In this document: piece after piece, positions 8,196 through 14,512 of the stretch | Layout: each line of letters opens with the position of its first letter | Position numbering within the stretch: position 1 is the stretch's first letter | Origin: Terriglobia bacterium | GTDB lineage: Bacteria; Acidobacteriota; Terriglobia; Terriglobales; Acidobacteriaceae | Direction of reading: 5' to 3' | Length of the DNA: 64,000 bases | Assembly: GCA_020073645.1 (NCBI GenBank) | Contig: JAIQET010000008.1 | Coordinates: 17,735 to 81,734 of the forward strand | Translations under genes and position numbers: made by a program | Notes under the pieces: generated by a model | The model's database searches: none | What the model was told of the DNA's origin: nothing | Seen by the model: only the letters and a program-made list of their open reading frames with translations

Positions 8196-8637
8196 GCACT
8201 TAGCACTTGGCACTTAGCATTTGGCCAGCGCTCGTTCGTGGTCTACTTTCTGTAGCAGAGATGTGAGCATTTTTCTCAACTGCGACAGCTCGCTTGCGAT
8301 TCGTCGGTAGTCGGCATCTGGCAGAAAATGCAGGTCGCGTGCAAGCAACAGGTGATAATCTAGCTCGCTTGCGGAGCCTGATGCGATCTGCAAGAAGCGC
8401 TGGAACTCGTTGTTTCCCCTCTTGCCACATCCTTCGGCAATGTTCGCTCCAATCGATGCGCTGCATCGGCGCATTTGGCTAGTCAATCCGAAGAGTTCTT
8501 CGCGCGGGAATCCCGCCGTAGCCTTGTAAACGTCCAAAGTCAATTGATGAGATCTCTCCCAAACCTTTAAGTCCCTGAAGTCCTTCATCTGAGTACCCCG
8601 CTCAGGGACTAAATGCTAAATGCCAAGTGCTAAGTGC
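8196..8637. mobile_element. S23 cassette bounded by inverted heptamer arrays
   Basis: A 442-bp segment is bounded by two 27-bp arms, 8196-8222 and 8611-8637, that are reverse complements at 26 of 27 positions. Each arm consists of four 7-bp units (GCACTTA type). The only gene inside is an S23-type four-helix-bundle protein on the minus strand, whose last codons and stop lie in the left arm. The left arm starts six bases after the tldE stop. 23S rRNA intervening sequences in Leptospira and Coxiella also consist of such a gene within a long stem, but no rRNA is present here. That it is a mobile unit is inference. Confidence 0.5.
8214..8588 (-). CDS. Four-helix-bundle protein of the S23 (23S rRNA IVS) family
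   Basis: A 124-residue basic protein matches the S23/IVS family, which is related in fold to the Avd accessory protein of diversity-generating retroelements. Family marks are the start KDFRDLKVWERSHQLTLDVY, the FPREELFGLTSQMRRCSASIGANIAEG core, and the LDYHLLLARDLHFL helix. The biochemical role of the family is not known; nucleic-acid binding is likely from its relatives. No good ribosome site precedes the ATG; instead AGTCCCTGA and TCAGGGACT pair around the start, and CTGAG/CTCAG pair just before it, so the start may be hidden in RNA structure. The stop codon lies inside an inverted heptamer arm. Confidence 0.88.
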   Translation of the reverse strand: MKDFRDLKVWERSHQLTLDVYKATAGFPREELFGLTSQMRRCSASIGANIAEGCGKRGNNEFQRFLQIASGSASELDYHLLLARDLHFLPDADYRRIASELSQLRKMLTSLLQKVDHERALAKC

Positions 8638-8764
8638 TCTGTGACGACGCTCACGCCGCCCCAAGATAGCCCGCAATCTCCTGATTCCCAAGCCTTTAAG
8701 CCCTACTAGTTCCATGACTTCGGTAACTTTTCACTGCTGATTCCGGGGTGTAAGCTGCGGCGTA

Positions 8765-9202
8765 ATGTCGAACAACGGTCGATCTGCGGAAAACGGCAAC
8801 CCGGGCACGTCTCCTGAGACTCGAAAAGACGCGGCTTCTTCGCTGTCGAACCAACCGGCCACGGGGAAAGCGGGAGAAAGTAAAGCCCGCCGCGGCCGCT
8901 ATCCCGACATGCAGAGCGCAGCGCGCTTTCCCATCCACCTGCCAGTTTCGTTGAAGCTGAAATCGGGGGAAAGTCGCGCGGAAACGCAAAACATTTCCGC
9001 CAACGGCGTGCTGTTCCAGGTGGACTCGGAGATGCCGGTGGGTTCGATGGTGGATTTCACTATCTCCCTGCCGGCGGAGGTGGTGGGGGCCGAGGCCGAC
9101 GTGCAGCTCGACTGCCGCGGCCGGGTGGTGCGCAATTCCGAAGCGGGTGGCCGCCGCGGGGTAGGCGTGGTCATCGACGAATACCATTTTGAGCGCCGCT
9201 GA
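8765..9202 (+). CDS. PilZ-domain protein
   Basis: A cytoplasmic protein of 145 residues has a disordered, Ser/Asn-rich N-terminal third (residues 1-50) and a PilZ domain of about 90 residues. The domain shows AARFPIHLPVSLKL, the NISANGVLF box (the D/NxSxxG motif that contacts cyclic di-GMP), and VGVVIDEYHF at the end. The arginine-rich RxxxR element is imperfect (RRGRYPDMQSAARF), so c-di-GMP binding is likely but not certain. The next gene, a LuxR-type regulator, starts 17 bp downstream, so they probably form an operon coupling c-di-GMP to transcription. Confidence 0.82.
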   Translation: MSNNGRSAENGNPGTSPETRKDAASSLSNQPATGKAGESKARRGRYPDMQSAARFPIHLPVSLKLKSGESRAETQNISANGVLFQVDSEMPVGSMVDFTISLPAEVVGAEADVQLDCRGRVVRNSEAGGRRGVGVVIDEYHFERR

Positions 9203-9219
9203 GGGCGGCGAGGAAACTG

Positions 9220-10053
9220 ATGGCTAGCATTCCGGTCAGCGTGGACGAGAACGTCGAGCAGCCGCACCAGGGTGAGGGCAACGGCCATTTCATCCGGGTG
9301 ATCGTGGCTGACACCCAGGCGATTTTCCGCGCCGGATTACGCAAGATTTTTGCCCTGGAAGATGACATTCGCGTGGTCGGACAGGCGGAGACGTTCGCCC
9401 AGACGCTTTCTGCCGCCAAGAAATTCTCTGCCGACATCCTGATCTTCGAAGCAGCGTTGACCACGAATCCAGCGGATGCGGTTTCCGATCTGTTGCGGCA
9501 AGCTTCGGACCTCAAGCTGGTGGTTGTGACGCCGGCGCCCAATGAGGAACTCACTCTGGAACTGTTCCGTCGCGGCGCCCACGGTATCGTTTCGCGCGAA
9601 GTGGAACCGGAGATGCTGGTGGACTGTCTGCACAAAGTGGCGCAGGGCGACCTCTGGCTCGACAGCATGGGGATCCGCTGGATCCTCACTGCTTACCGCA
9701 CCCAGGGCGGGCGTCCCACGGGAGCGCGTCCCAAGGTGCAGTTGACACCCAAGGAGTCGCTGATCGTTTCCTGCGTTACGCAAGGCATGAAGAATCGGGA
9801 GATTGCCTTGCGGGTAGGGACCACCGAACAGGTGGTCAAGAATTACCTGCGCAAGGTATACGACAAGCTGGGCGTTGCCGACCGGCTCGAGTTGGCGCTC
9901 TTCTGCCTGCACAATCGGGTGTTGGACAGCACGGTCAAGCCGCCCGATCGGCCGCTAGCTGCGCCGGCAAACGGCCATGCCCCGGCGGATGCAGCCACAA
10001 CCTCGCCCGCAGCTCCGGAAGCCTCAGAAAAAGTCTCCGAACCAACCAACTGA
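9220..10053 (+). CDS. LuxR/NarL-type regulator with degenerate receiver
   Basis: A 277-residue regulator has an N-terminal receiver-like domain (about residues 25-145), a LuxR-type helix-turn-helix (LTPKESLIVSCVTQGMKNREIALRVG, then VKNYLRKVYDKLGV) at about 175-240, and an Ala/Pro-rich tail. The receiver is atypical: the usual phospho-acceptor Asp is Glu77 (ILIFEAAL), and the acidic pair near the N-terminus is D31-T32. It may thus be active without phosphorylation or respond to another signal. It follows the PilZ gene by 17 bp. A short-loop insert (AYRTQGGRPTGARP) separates the two domains. Confidence 0.85.
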   Translation: MASIPVSVDENVEQPHQGEGNGHFIRVIVADTQAIFRAGLRKIFALEDDIRVVGQAETFAQTLSAAKKFSADILIFEAALTTNPADAVSDLLRQASDLKLVVVTPAPNEELTLELFRRGAHGIVSREVEPEMLVDCLHKVAQGDLWLDSMGIRWILTAYRTQGGRPTGARPKVQLTPKESLIVSCVTQGMKNREIALRVGTTEQVVKNYLRKVYDKLGVADRLELALFCLHNRVLDSTVKPPDRPLAAPANGHAPADAATTSPAAPEASEKVSEPTN

Positions 10054-10167
10054 TCGTCTCGTCCACTGCCCCAAACCTCAGCCCGGATGCTATATTCTTG
10101 CTTGGTATCCCAGCACTCTTCATTCACCCTGACGCGCGGATTGTCCCCGGACTTTTAGGGGCTGTAT

Positions 10168-10192
10168 GCTGACTGCTGAGTGCTGACCGCTA
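10168..10192. repeat. Degenerate heptamer array (unit TGCTGAC)
   Basis: The units TGCTGAC, TGCTGAG and TGCTGAC lie just upstream of the bacterioferritin ribosome site and share their sequence with 6781-6809. Confidence 0.65.
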
Positions 10193-10209
10193 CGTTAGAG
10201 AGGCGAACT

Positions 10210-10686
10210 GTGAAAGGCGATGCCAAAGTCATAGCCGTGCTGAACCAGGTGCTGAAGGCGGAGCTGACCGCAATCAACCAGTATTTCCTGCACGCGGAGA
10301 TGTGTGAGAACTGGGGCTACCATAAGCTGGCCAAGCATACCCGCAAGGAGTCCATCGAGGAGATGCAGCATGCGGAGAAGTTGATGGAGCGCATCCTGCT
10401 GCTTGACGGCACTCCCAACATGAGCGACTACTTCAAGATCAACATCGGTCCAACGGTGAAAGCGCAACTGCAGAACGACCTGCAGGTGGAATACGACGCA
10501 GTGAAGCGCTTAAATGCCGGCATTGAGACGAGTGTGAACGCGGGTGACAACGGTTCGCGCGACCTGCTGGAAGAAATCCTGACCGACGAGGAAGAGCACA
10601 TTGACTACCTCGAGGGACAACTGCACGCCATCTCCGAGATGGGGATCGAGAATTACCTGGCGCAACAGTTGGAAGAGAAAGAGTAG
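10210..10686 (+). CDS. bfr: Bacterioferritin
   Basis: This is a heme-binding 24-meric iron-storage ferritin with ferroxidase activity in the cytoplasm. From the GTG at 10210 the protein has 158 residues, exactly the E. coli length, and all ferroxidase ligands fall at canonical positions: E18, E51, H54, E94, E127 and H130. The heme-binding methionine is M52. The frame is open upstream to 10180, but AGAGAGG precedes the GTG and the ligand numbering supports this start. A heptamer hairpin begins at its stop codon and probably ends the transcript before tRNA-Ser. Confidence 0.95.
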   Translation: MKGDAKVIAVLNQVLKAELTAINQYFLHAEMCENWGYHKLAKHTRKESIEEMQHAEKLMERILLLDGTPNMSDYFKINIGPTVKAQLQNDLQVEYDAVKRLNAGIETSVNAGDNGSRDLLEEILTDEEEHIDYLEGQLHAISEMGIENYLAQQLEEKE

Positions 10687-10766
10687 CAAGTAGCGAGTAG
10701 CGGGTAGCGAGGGGCGGCCAGGAGCCGGGTTGGTGGTTCCTGACTCCTCGCTACTCGCTGCTCGTC
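10684..10766. repeat. Gene-less heptamer hairpin (unit GTAGCGA)
   Basis: The arms 10695-10712 and 10746-10763 are complementary at 16 of 18 positions; the left array starts in the bfr stop codon and continues as GTAGCAA, GTAGCGA, GTAGCGG, GTAGCGA. The loop is 33 nt. The same units occur at 26778-26795. It lies two bases before the tRNA gene and may also act as a terminator. Confidence 0.65.
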
Positions 10767-10768
10767 GC

Positions 10769-10858
10769 GGAGAGATGGCCGAGTGGCTGAAGGCGCACGC
10801 TTGGAAAGCGTGTTTACTCGAAAGGGTAACGTGGGTTCGAATCCCACTCTCTCCGCCA
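10769..10858 (+). tRNA. tRNA-Ser (anticodon GGA)
   Basis: A 90-nt type II tRNA starts GGAGAGA, which pairs with TCTCTCC at the 3' end, followed by G and an encoded CCA. The anticodon stem CACGC/GCGTG holds the loop TTGGAAA with anticodon GGA at 10803-10805. A long variable arm (TTTACTCGAAAGGGTAAC) and the T-arm GTGGG-TTCGAAT-CCCAC complete a serine tRNA. Confidence 0.97.
10836..10858 (+). other. Attachment-site copy within tRNA-Ser (att, left)
   Basis: The last 23 bases of the tRNA, from the T-loop through CCA, are repeated exactly at 14392-14414. tRNA 3' ends are the usual targets of tyrosine integrases, so this is a candidate att core. Confidence 0.7.
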
Positions 10859-11075
10859 TATCCCATTCATGATCAGGTACTTAGGCCTCAGGTGACCCGC
10901 TTCGTGCCCTCTGCTCAAACATGTAACGTATAGAAACTAAGGCCGTTGGTTCGATGGGAGAGTGGGAATCACGACCACTCTCCGGCATCCAGACTTCCCA
11001 GAAGCCGACTTATCAGCATCGATGTGACCCGACTGCCGCGGATAACTTCCGGTTGGCCGACGATCCGCTCGGAAA

Positions 11076-11150
11076 GTGGTTCACGATTTCCCCGGAAGCC
11101 GTTTCGGGGTAGTCCAGGACATAATTGGGCATATTGACCTGACAGCTATT
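11076..11150 (+). pseudogene. Possible tyrosine-integrase C-terminal remnant
   Basis: The frame reads HDFPGSRFGVVQDIIGHIDL then TAI. VVQDIIGH followed by DLT is the pattern of the second catalytic His region of tyrosine recombinases (typically V-Q-x-L/I-L/M-G-H-x-x-x-x-T). Upstream the frame is interrupted by stops and no Arg or Tyr catalytic context is seen. Its position near the left att copy supports the reading, but the match is short. Confidence 0.3.
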
Positions 11151-11162
11151 CTTGGGCCGCAA

Positions 11163-11630
11163 TCACAGCGGCAGGGCGCTTGGGAAGCGGGTCTGAAAGT
11201 CGAGCAGTCCGACCCACTCCAGTGTAATGGTGATACGCACCATCTCCTGAATCATGGAGCCTAGCTGCTCCACCCAGGCCTTACCTTGTTGACTTCCAAA
11301 ATAGCGCTCGGCTGCCATCGCATATTCGGGAACGATTCCGCTCATGACCTGTAACCGCGCCGTGCCCCGCACCAGCAACACCTTGTGGGGGAAAATATTG
11401 TCATCAATCGTGAGCGCCACCTTGGGATTCTTGCAGAGCGCCCTCAGCTTTGGCGCCTTGGGCGGACTTGCCAGCACAAACTCCCGCTCATTCCAGTGGA
11501 ACCAGATGGGTACAACTCTGGGCGTGCCATCGGTCCAGACATAAGCCAGCCGGGCGGGAATGGTCGATTGCAGCAGCGCTTGCGAAGCAGGATGCCGCAA
11601 GAGCTCAAGATCCCCCTGTTTTACGGGCAT
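11163..11630 (-). CDS. Pyridoxamine-5'-phosphate-oxidase-fold (split-barrel flavin) protein
   Basis: A 155-residue protein matches the PNPOx-like split-barrel family, whose members bind FMN, F420 or heme. Typical strands are IPARLAYVWTDGTPRVVPIW followed by FHWNEREFVLASPPKAPKLRAL, then NPKVALTIDD and VLLVRGTARL. I start it at the ATG at 11630, because MPVKQGDLELL begins the conserved part and a G-rich ribosome site (GGGGGGTGG) precedes it; the frame is open further upstream. The substrate cannot be told from sequence. It lies in the island, downstream of and on the same strand as the methyltransferase gene, 108 bp away. Confidence 0.75.
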   Translation of the reverse strand: MPVKQGDLELLRHPASQALLQSTIPARLAYVWTDGTPRVVPIWFHWNEREFVLASPPKAPKLRALCKNPKVALTIDDNIFPHKVLLVRGTARLQVMSGIVPEYAMAAERYFGSQQGKAWVEQLGSMIQEMVRITITLEWVGLLDFQTRFPSALPL

Positions 11631-11738
11631 GGCCACCCCCCTTGAGCAATACCCCTTTATATGGTAATTGGGAAGCGGTTCTCCCTGCCAACCGCAAGCC
11701 CACAACCATCCGCATCCGATCTACGAGCCAATCTGGAG

Positions 11739-12500
11739 TCATGCGGATTGAGACTTCAATTGTGTTCGCTGCTTAGCGGAACCGATGGGCAGGATCATCG
11801 GCACCCGGCGGCGATACTCCGCGTATTCTCCATGAAACCGCACCAGGTCTCTCTCCTCGAATTGAATCGCAACGAGAATGTACGCGGTGGTGGCGATGGC
11901 GAAGACCAGATGCGCAGACGTCATCACCGGGGCCGACCAGAACACCAGCAGCCATCCTACATATAACGGGTGCCGGACATACCGGTACAGGCCCGGAGTA
12001 CGGAACTCAAGCTGCGTGTAAGGGCGCCCGCACAGATACAGCCACACCTGGCGCAGCCCGAATAGATCAAAATGGTTGATGAGAAAGGTGGCGGCGAGGA
12101 CGGTCAGCCAGCCGGCGGCGAACAGAGCATTCAGAGCCACCCGTCCGGAGGTGCTCCGTACACTCCAGATCGCACCACCCATGGGTTGCCATTTCCAGAA
12201 CATCAGGAGCAAAGCGACACTGGAAAATAGTACGTAGGTGCTGCGCTCAACGGGGACCGGCACGATTCGGGTCCACGCGGCCTTGAACCATGGCCGTGCC
12301 ATGACACTGTGCTGAACAGCGAACAATCCCAGCAATGCTAGATTGATCGTCAATGCTAGGAATATCGGTACCAGCGCCCCGGAGTCGATGGACTTCGGAA
12401 CAGCAAAATTCCCGATAAACCCAACTGCGTACAAGAAAGTTACGAAAAATACCAGGTAGCAAACGACACCATACAAGAACGCGGTGATTCGGCTCAACAT
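11739..12500 (-). CDS. mddA: MddA-like methanethiol S-methyltransferase (integral membrane)
   Basis: A 253-residue membrane protein of the NnrU/isoprenylcysteine-methyltransferase superfamily looks like MddA, which makes dimethyl sulfide from methanethiol using SAM. Visible family marks are YAVGFIGNFAVPKSIDSG, LFAVQHSVMARPWFKAAWTR, VPVPVERSTYVLF, LINHFDLFGLRQVW, then the SAM-binding region LYRYVRHPLYVGWLLVFW and QFEERDLVRFHGEYAEYRRR. Five to six membrane helices are expected. The gene is in the tRNA-linked island, divergent from the winged-helix/hydrolase gene; DMS production would be an acquired trait. The specific activity is inferred from similarity. Confidence 0.8.
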   Translation of the reverse strand: MLSRITAFLYGVVCYLVFFVTFLYAVGFIGNFAVPKSIDSGALVPIFLALTINLALLGLFAVQHSVMARPWFKAAWTRIVPVPVERSTYVLFSSVALLLMFWKWQPMGGAIWSVRSTSGRVALNALFAAGWLTVLAATFLINHFDLFGLRQVWLYLCGRPYTQLEFRTPGLYRYVRHPLYVGWLLVFWSAPVMTSAHLVFAIATTAYILVAIQFEERDLVRFHGEYAEYRRRVPMILPIGSAKQRTQLKSQSA

Positions 12501-12643
12501 ATCGATTTTTTCTCCTTCGGGTGGCCCGGGGGCTACAATATTGACACCGGCGCAGAGCGGTTCCCCACGCTGCTATTAACTCTCCGAAAGCCCGGCTGCG
12601 TCCTTTGGGGGGGCTGACTTTTTTCTGTTATTTTTCTGACATT

Positions 12644-13888
12644 GTGATCTCAGAGCCTACCAACGTCCTCTATGAGTTCGGCCCCTTTCGGCTGGAAGTG
12701 GACGAGCACCGATTGGTGCGTGAGGGCCACTCCATCCCGCTGACCGGGAAGGCATTTGATACGTTGTGTGTTCTGGTGGAACGTCACGGAAAGCTTGTCT
12801 CTAAACAGGACCTGATGAGCGCCGTCTGGCCGGAGACCACCGTGGAGGAGAACAACTTGGACCGCAACATATCTGCCTTGCGCAAAGCGCTGGGGGAGCA
12901 GGCAAACGGCCAGTCGTTCATCGAGACCGTTCCCCGTGTGGGCTATCGCTTCATCGCACCGGTGACGGAGATTGCGTCGAAAGCCCCAGGGCCAAAGCCT
13001 GAAAGGCGCCATGTCGGATCCCCTGCACGTCAACAAATCCGTTTCTGCTCCACTAGCGACGGCGTCCGCATTGCCTGGGCGAACGTCGGTTCTGGCTATC
13101 CGCTAGTCAAGGCCGCCAACTGGCTCAATCATCTGGATTACGAGTGGGAAAGCCCCGTGTGGAAGCACTGGATTGCGGAGTTGACAAAACACCACCGCTT
13201 TGTTCGCTACGACGAACGGGGTAATGGGCTATCGGATTGGGAAGTGAAGGAGATGTCTGCTGAGGCCTGGGTACAGGACCTGGAGACGGTCGTTGACGCG
13301 GCTGGTATTGACCGGTTCGCGCTAATGGGGATCTCGCAGGGCGGAGCCCCGGCCATTACTTATGCCGTGGAGCATCCGGAACGCGTGAGTCACCTAATCC
13401 TGGTGGGCGCCTATAGCCGTGGCTTTGAGCATAGAGACGATCCTGAGGCCCTGAAAGCGCGTCGTGCGTTTGAAACGCTGGTGCGGTTGGATTGGGGAAC
13501 TAAGAATCCAGCCTTTTCTTTCAATTTTGCCGACCTGTACGTGCCACAAAACGCCACGCCCGAACACCAGGAATGGTTCAACGACTTACGCCGTGTGTCA
13601 GCTTCCCCCGAAAATGCAGCACGCATAATGGAAGCATGCGACAAGATCAACGTGCGTGCACTGCTTCCGTCGGTCTCCGTTCCAACCATCGTGTTTCACA
13701 GCGATGGCGACCGCGCGGTGCCGCCCGACGAGGGTCGAATACTAGCAGCAGAGATTCCAAATGCGAGATTTGTTCCGCTGTCGAGTGCCAATCACATTCT
13801 TCTCGCGGATGAACCAGCCTGGGGAGTCTTCGTCGAAGAACTCGGCATATTCTTGGGATGGCACGACACAGACGCTGCCACTAACTGA
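12644..13888 (+). CDS. Winged-helix DNA-binding domain fused to alpha/beta hydrolase
   Basis: A protein of about 414 residues has an OmpR/CadC-type winged helix at residues 5-105 (LYEFGPFRLEVDEHRLVREG, LMSAVWPETTVEENNLDRNI, FIETVPRVGYRFIAPV), then a linker, and then an alpha/beta-hydrolase domain from about 125 to the end. The hydrolase shows the nucleophile elbow GISQGG, an acid in HSDGDRAVPP, and a late His in SANHILL. No phosphorylation domain or transmembrane helix is present, so this could be a ligand- or substrate-sensing regulator related to pH-AdenylCyclase/hydrolase fusions. The start is uncertain: the frame begins at 12605, but the GTG at 12644 fits the domain start. Confidence 0.8.
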   Translation: MISEPTNVLYEFGPFRLEVDEHRLVREGHSIPLTGKAFDTLCVLVERHGKLVSKQDLMSAVWPETTVEENNLDRNISALRKALGEQANGQSFIETVPRVGYRFIAPVTEIASKAPGPKPERRHVGSPARQQIRFCSTSDGVRIAWANVGSGYPLVKAANWLNHLDYEWESPVWKHWIAELTKHHRFVRYDERGNGLSDWEVKEMSAEAWVQDLETVVDAAGIDRFALMGISQGGAPAITYAVEHPERVSHLILVGAYSRGFEHRDDPEALKARRAFETLVRLDWGTKNPAFSFNFADLYVPQNATPEHQEWFNDLRRVSASPENAARIMEACDKINVRALLPSVSVPTIVFHSDGDRAVPPDEGRILAAEIPNARFVPLSSANHILLADEPAWGVFVEELGIFLGWHDTDAATN

Positions 13889-14391
13889 CTTCGCCATGCC
13901 GACAAAATCGACGGTGCCGATGCCGCGACTGACGTAAAAGCTGTGACTCGCCCTTTTGAAATAATCCTCGGACGTACCCCAGTCGCTTCGGGTCAAGGCC
14001 GGAAATTACCCTGTTTGAATTGGTGCGCGGGGTCTGAGATGCGGGAAGGCGGGCTTTTCCATCTTACTTGTCAGGCGCGTTCCTCAAATGTCGGAATCAG
14101 AGGCTTTGTTAAAAGCTCTACCCCCCCGGTTATTGTGCCGATTGCTCCCGACTGACGGGCAAACCAGAAGTGATGCCCTACGGATTGATCCCGATAAACG
14201 CCCTTCTGGGAAGCGAAAAAGCCAACTCGGAAGCTATGCGAGCGCATTGCGACCCCTTTTCCCCCAAGCGATCACTTGGGTCGATTCCGGGGGCAATCCC
14301 GGGGGCGCTAAGAGTTCCGCTTTCTTCCCATCAATACCTTACAAGGACAATTCACGCCGCGTAGTTCCTTTAGATTCTGTAAAACGCTGAA
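13889..14391. other. Gene-poor right end of the island
   Basis: About 500 bp between the hydrolase gene and the right att copy hold only short frames without recognisable domains. No tRNA, hairpin family member or heptamer array is seen. It may be decayed mobile-element sequence. Confidence 0.5.
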
Positions 14392-14414
14392 TTCGAATCC
14401 CACTCTCTCCGCCA
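14392..14414 (+). other. Right att copy (23-bp repeat of the tRNA-Ser 3' end)
   Basis: This is an exact copy of 10836-10858, including the CCA, without the rest of a tRNA. It marks the right border of the island. Confidence 0.7.
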
Positions 14415-14512
14415 GATTTCCGTTGCTTTAGCGACTACACGATCTGCCTCAATTGTTGTTTCGGCGAGTTTCCAGAAGTTGTTTAACGTGCAGCCGGTTC
14501 AGGCAGGGCGCC

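Larger units (their letters stand above)
10859..14414. mobile_element. tRNA-Ser-associated 3.6-kb genomic island, integrase decayed
   Basis: The segment between the two 23-bp att copies holds three intact genes (flavin-fold protein, MddA-like methyltransferase, winged-helix/hydrolase fusion) and two gene-poor ends. No intact integrase is present; only a fragment at 11076-11150 resembles a tyrosine recombinase C-terminus. It is most simply read as an old integrated element that lost its integrase, or one that was moved by an integrase supplied in trans. Confidence 0.6.

Noticed and set aside
8196..8637. Fragment of a 23S rRNA gene with its intervening sequence
   Set aside because: No rRNA sequence flanks the S23 gene; the neighbours are tldE and a PilZ gene.
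4681..8637. Integron cassettes with attC sites
   Set aside because: No integron integrase and no attC core sites (GTTRRRY) at the cassette borders; the arms are tandem heptamers instead.
1580..10192. CRISPR-like array formed by the short repeats
   Set aside because: Units are 7 bp, contiguous and degenerate, without spacers, and no cas gene is present.
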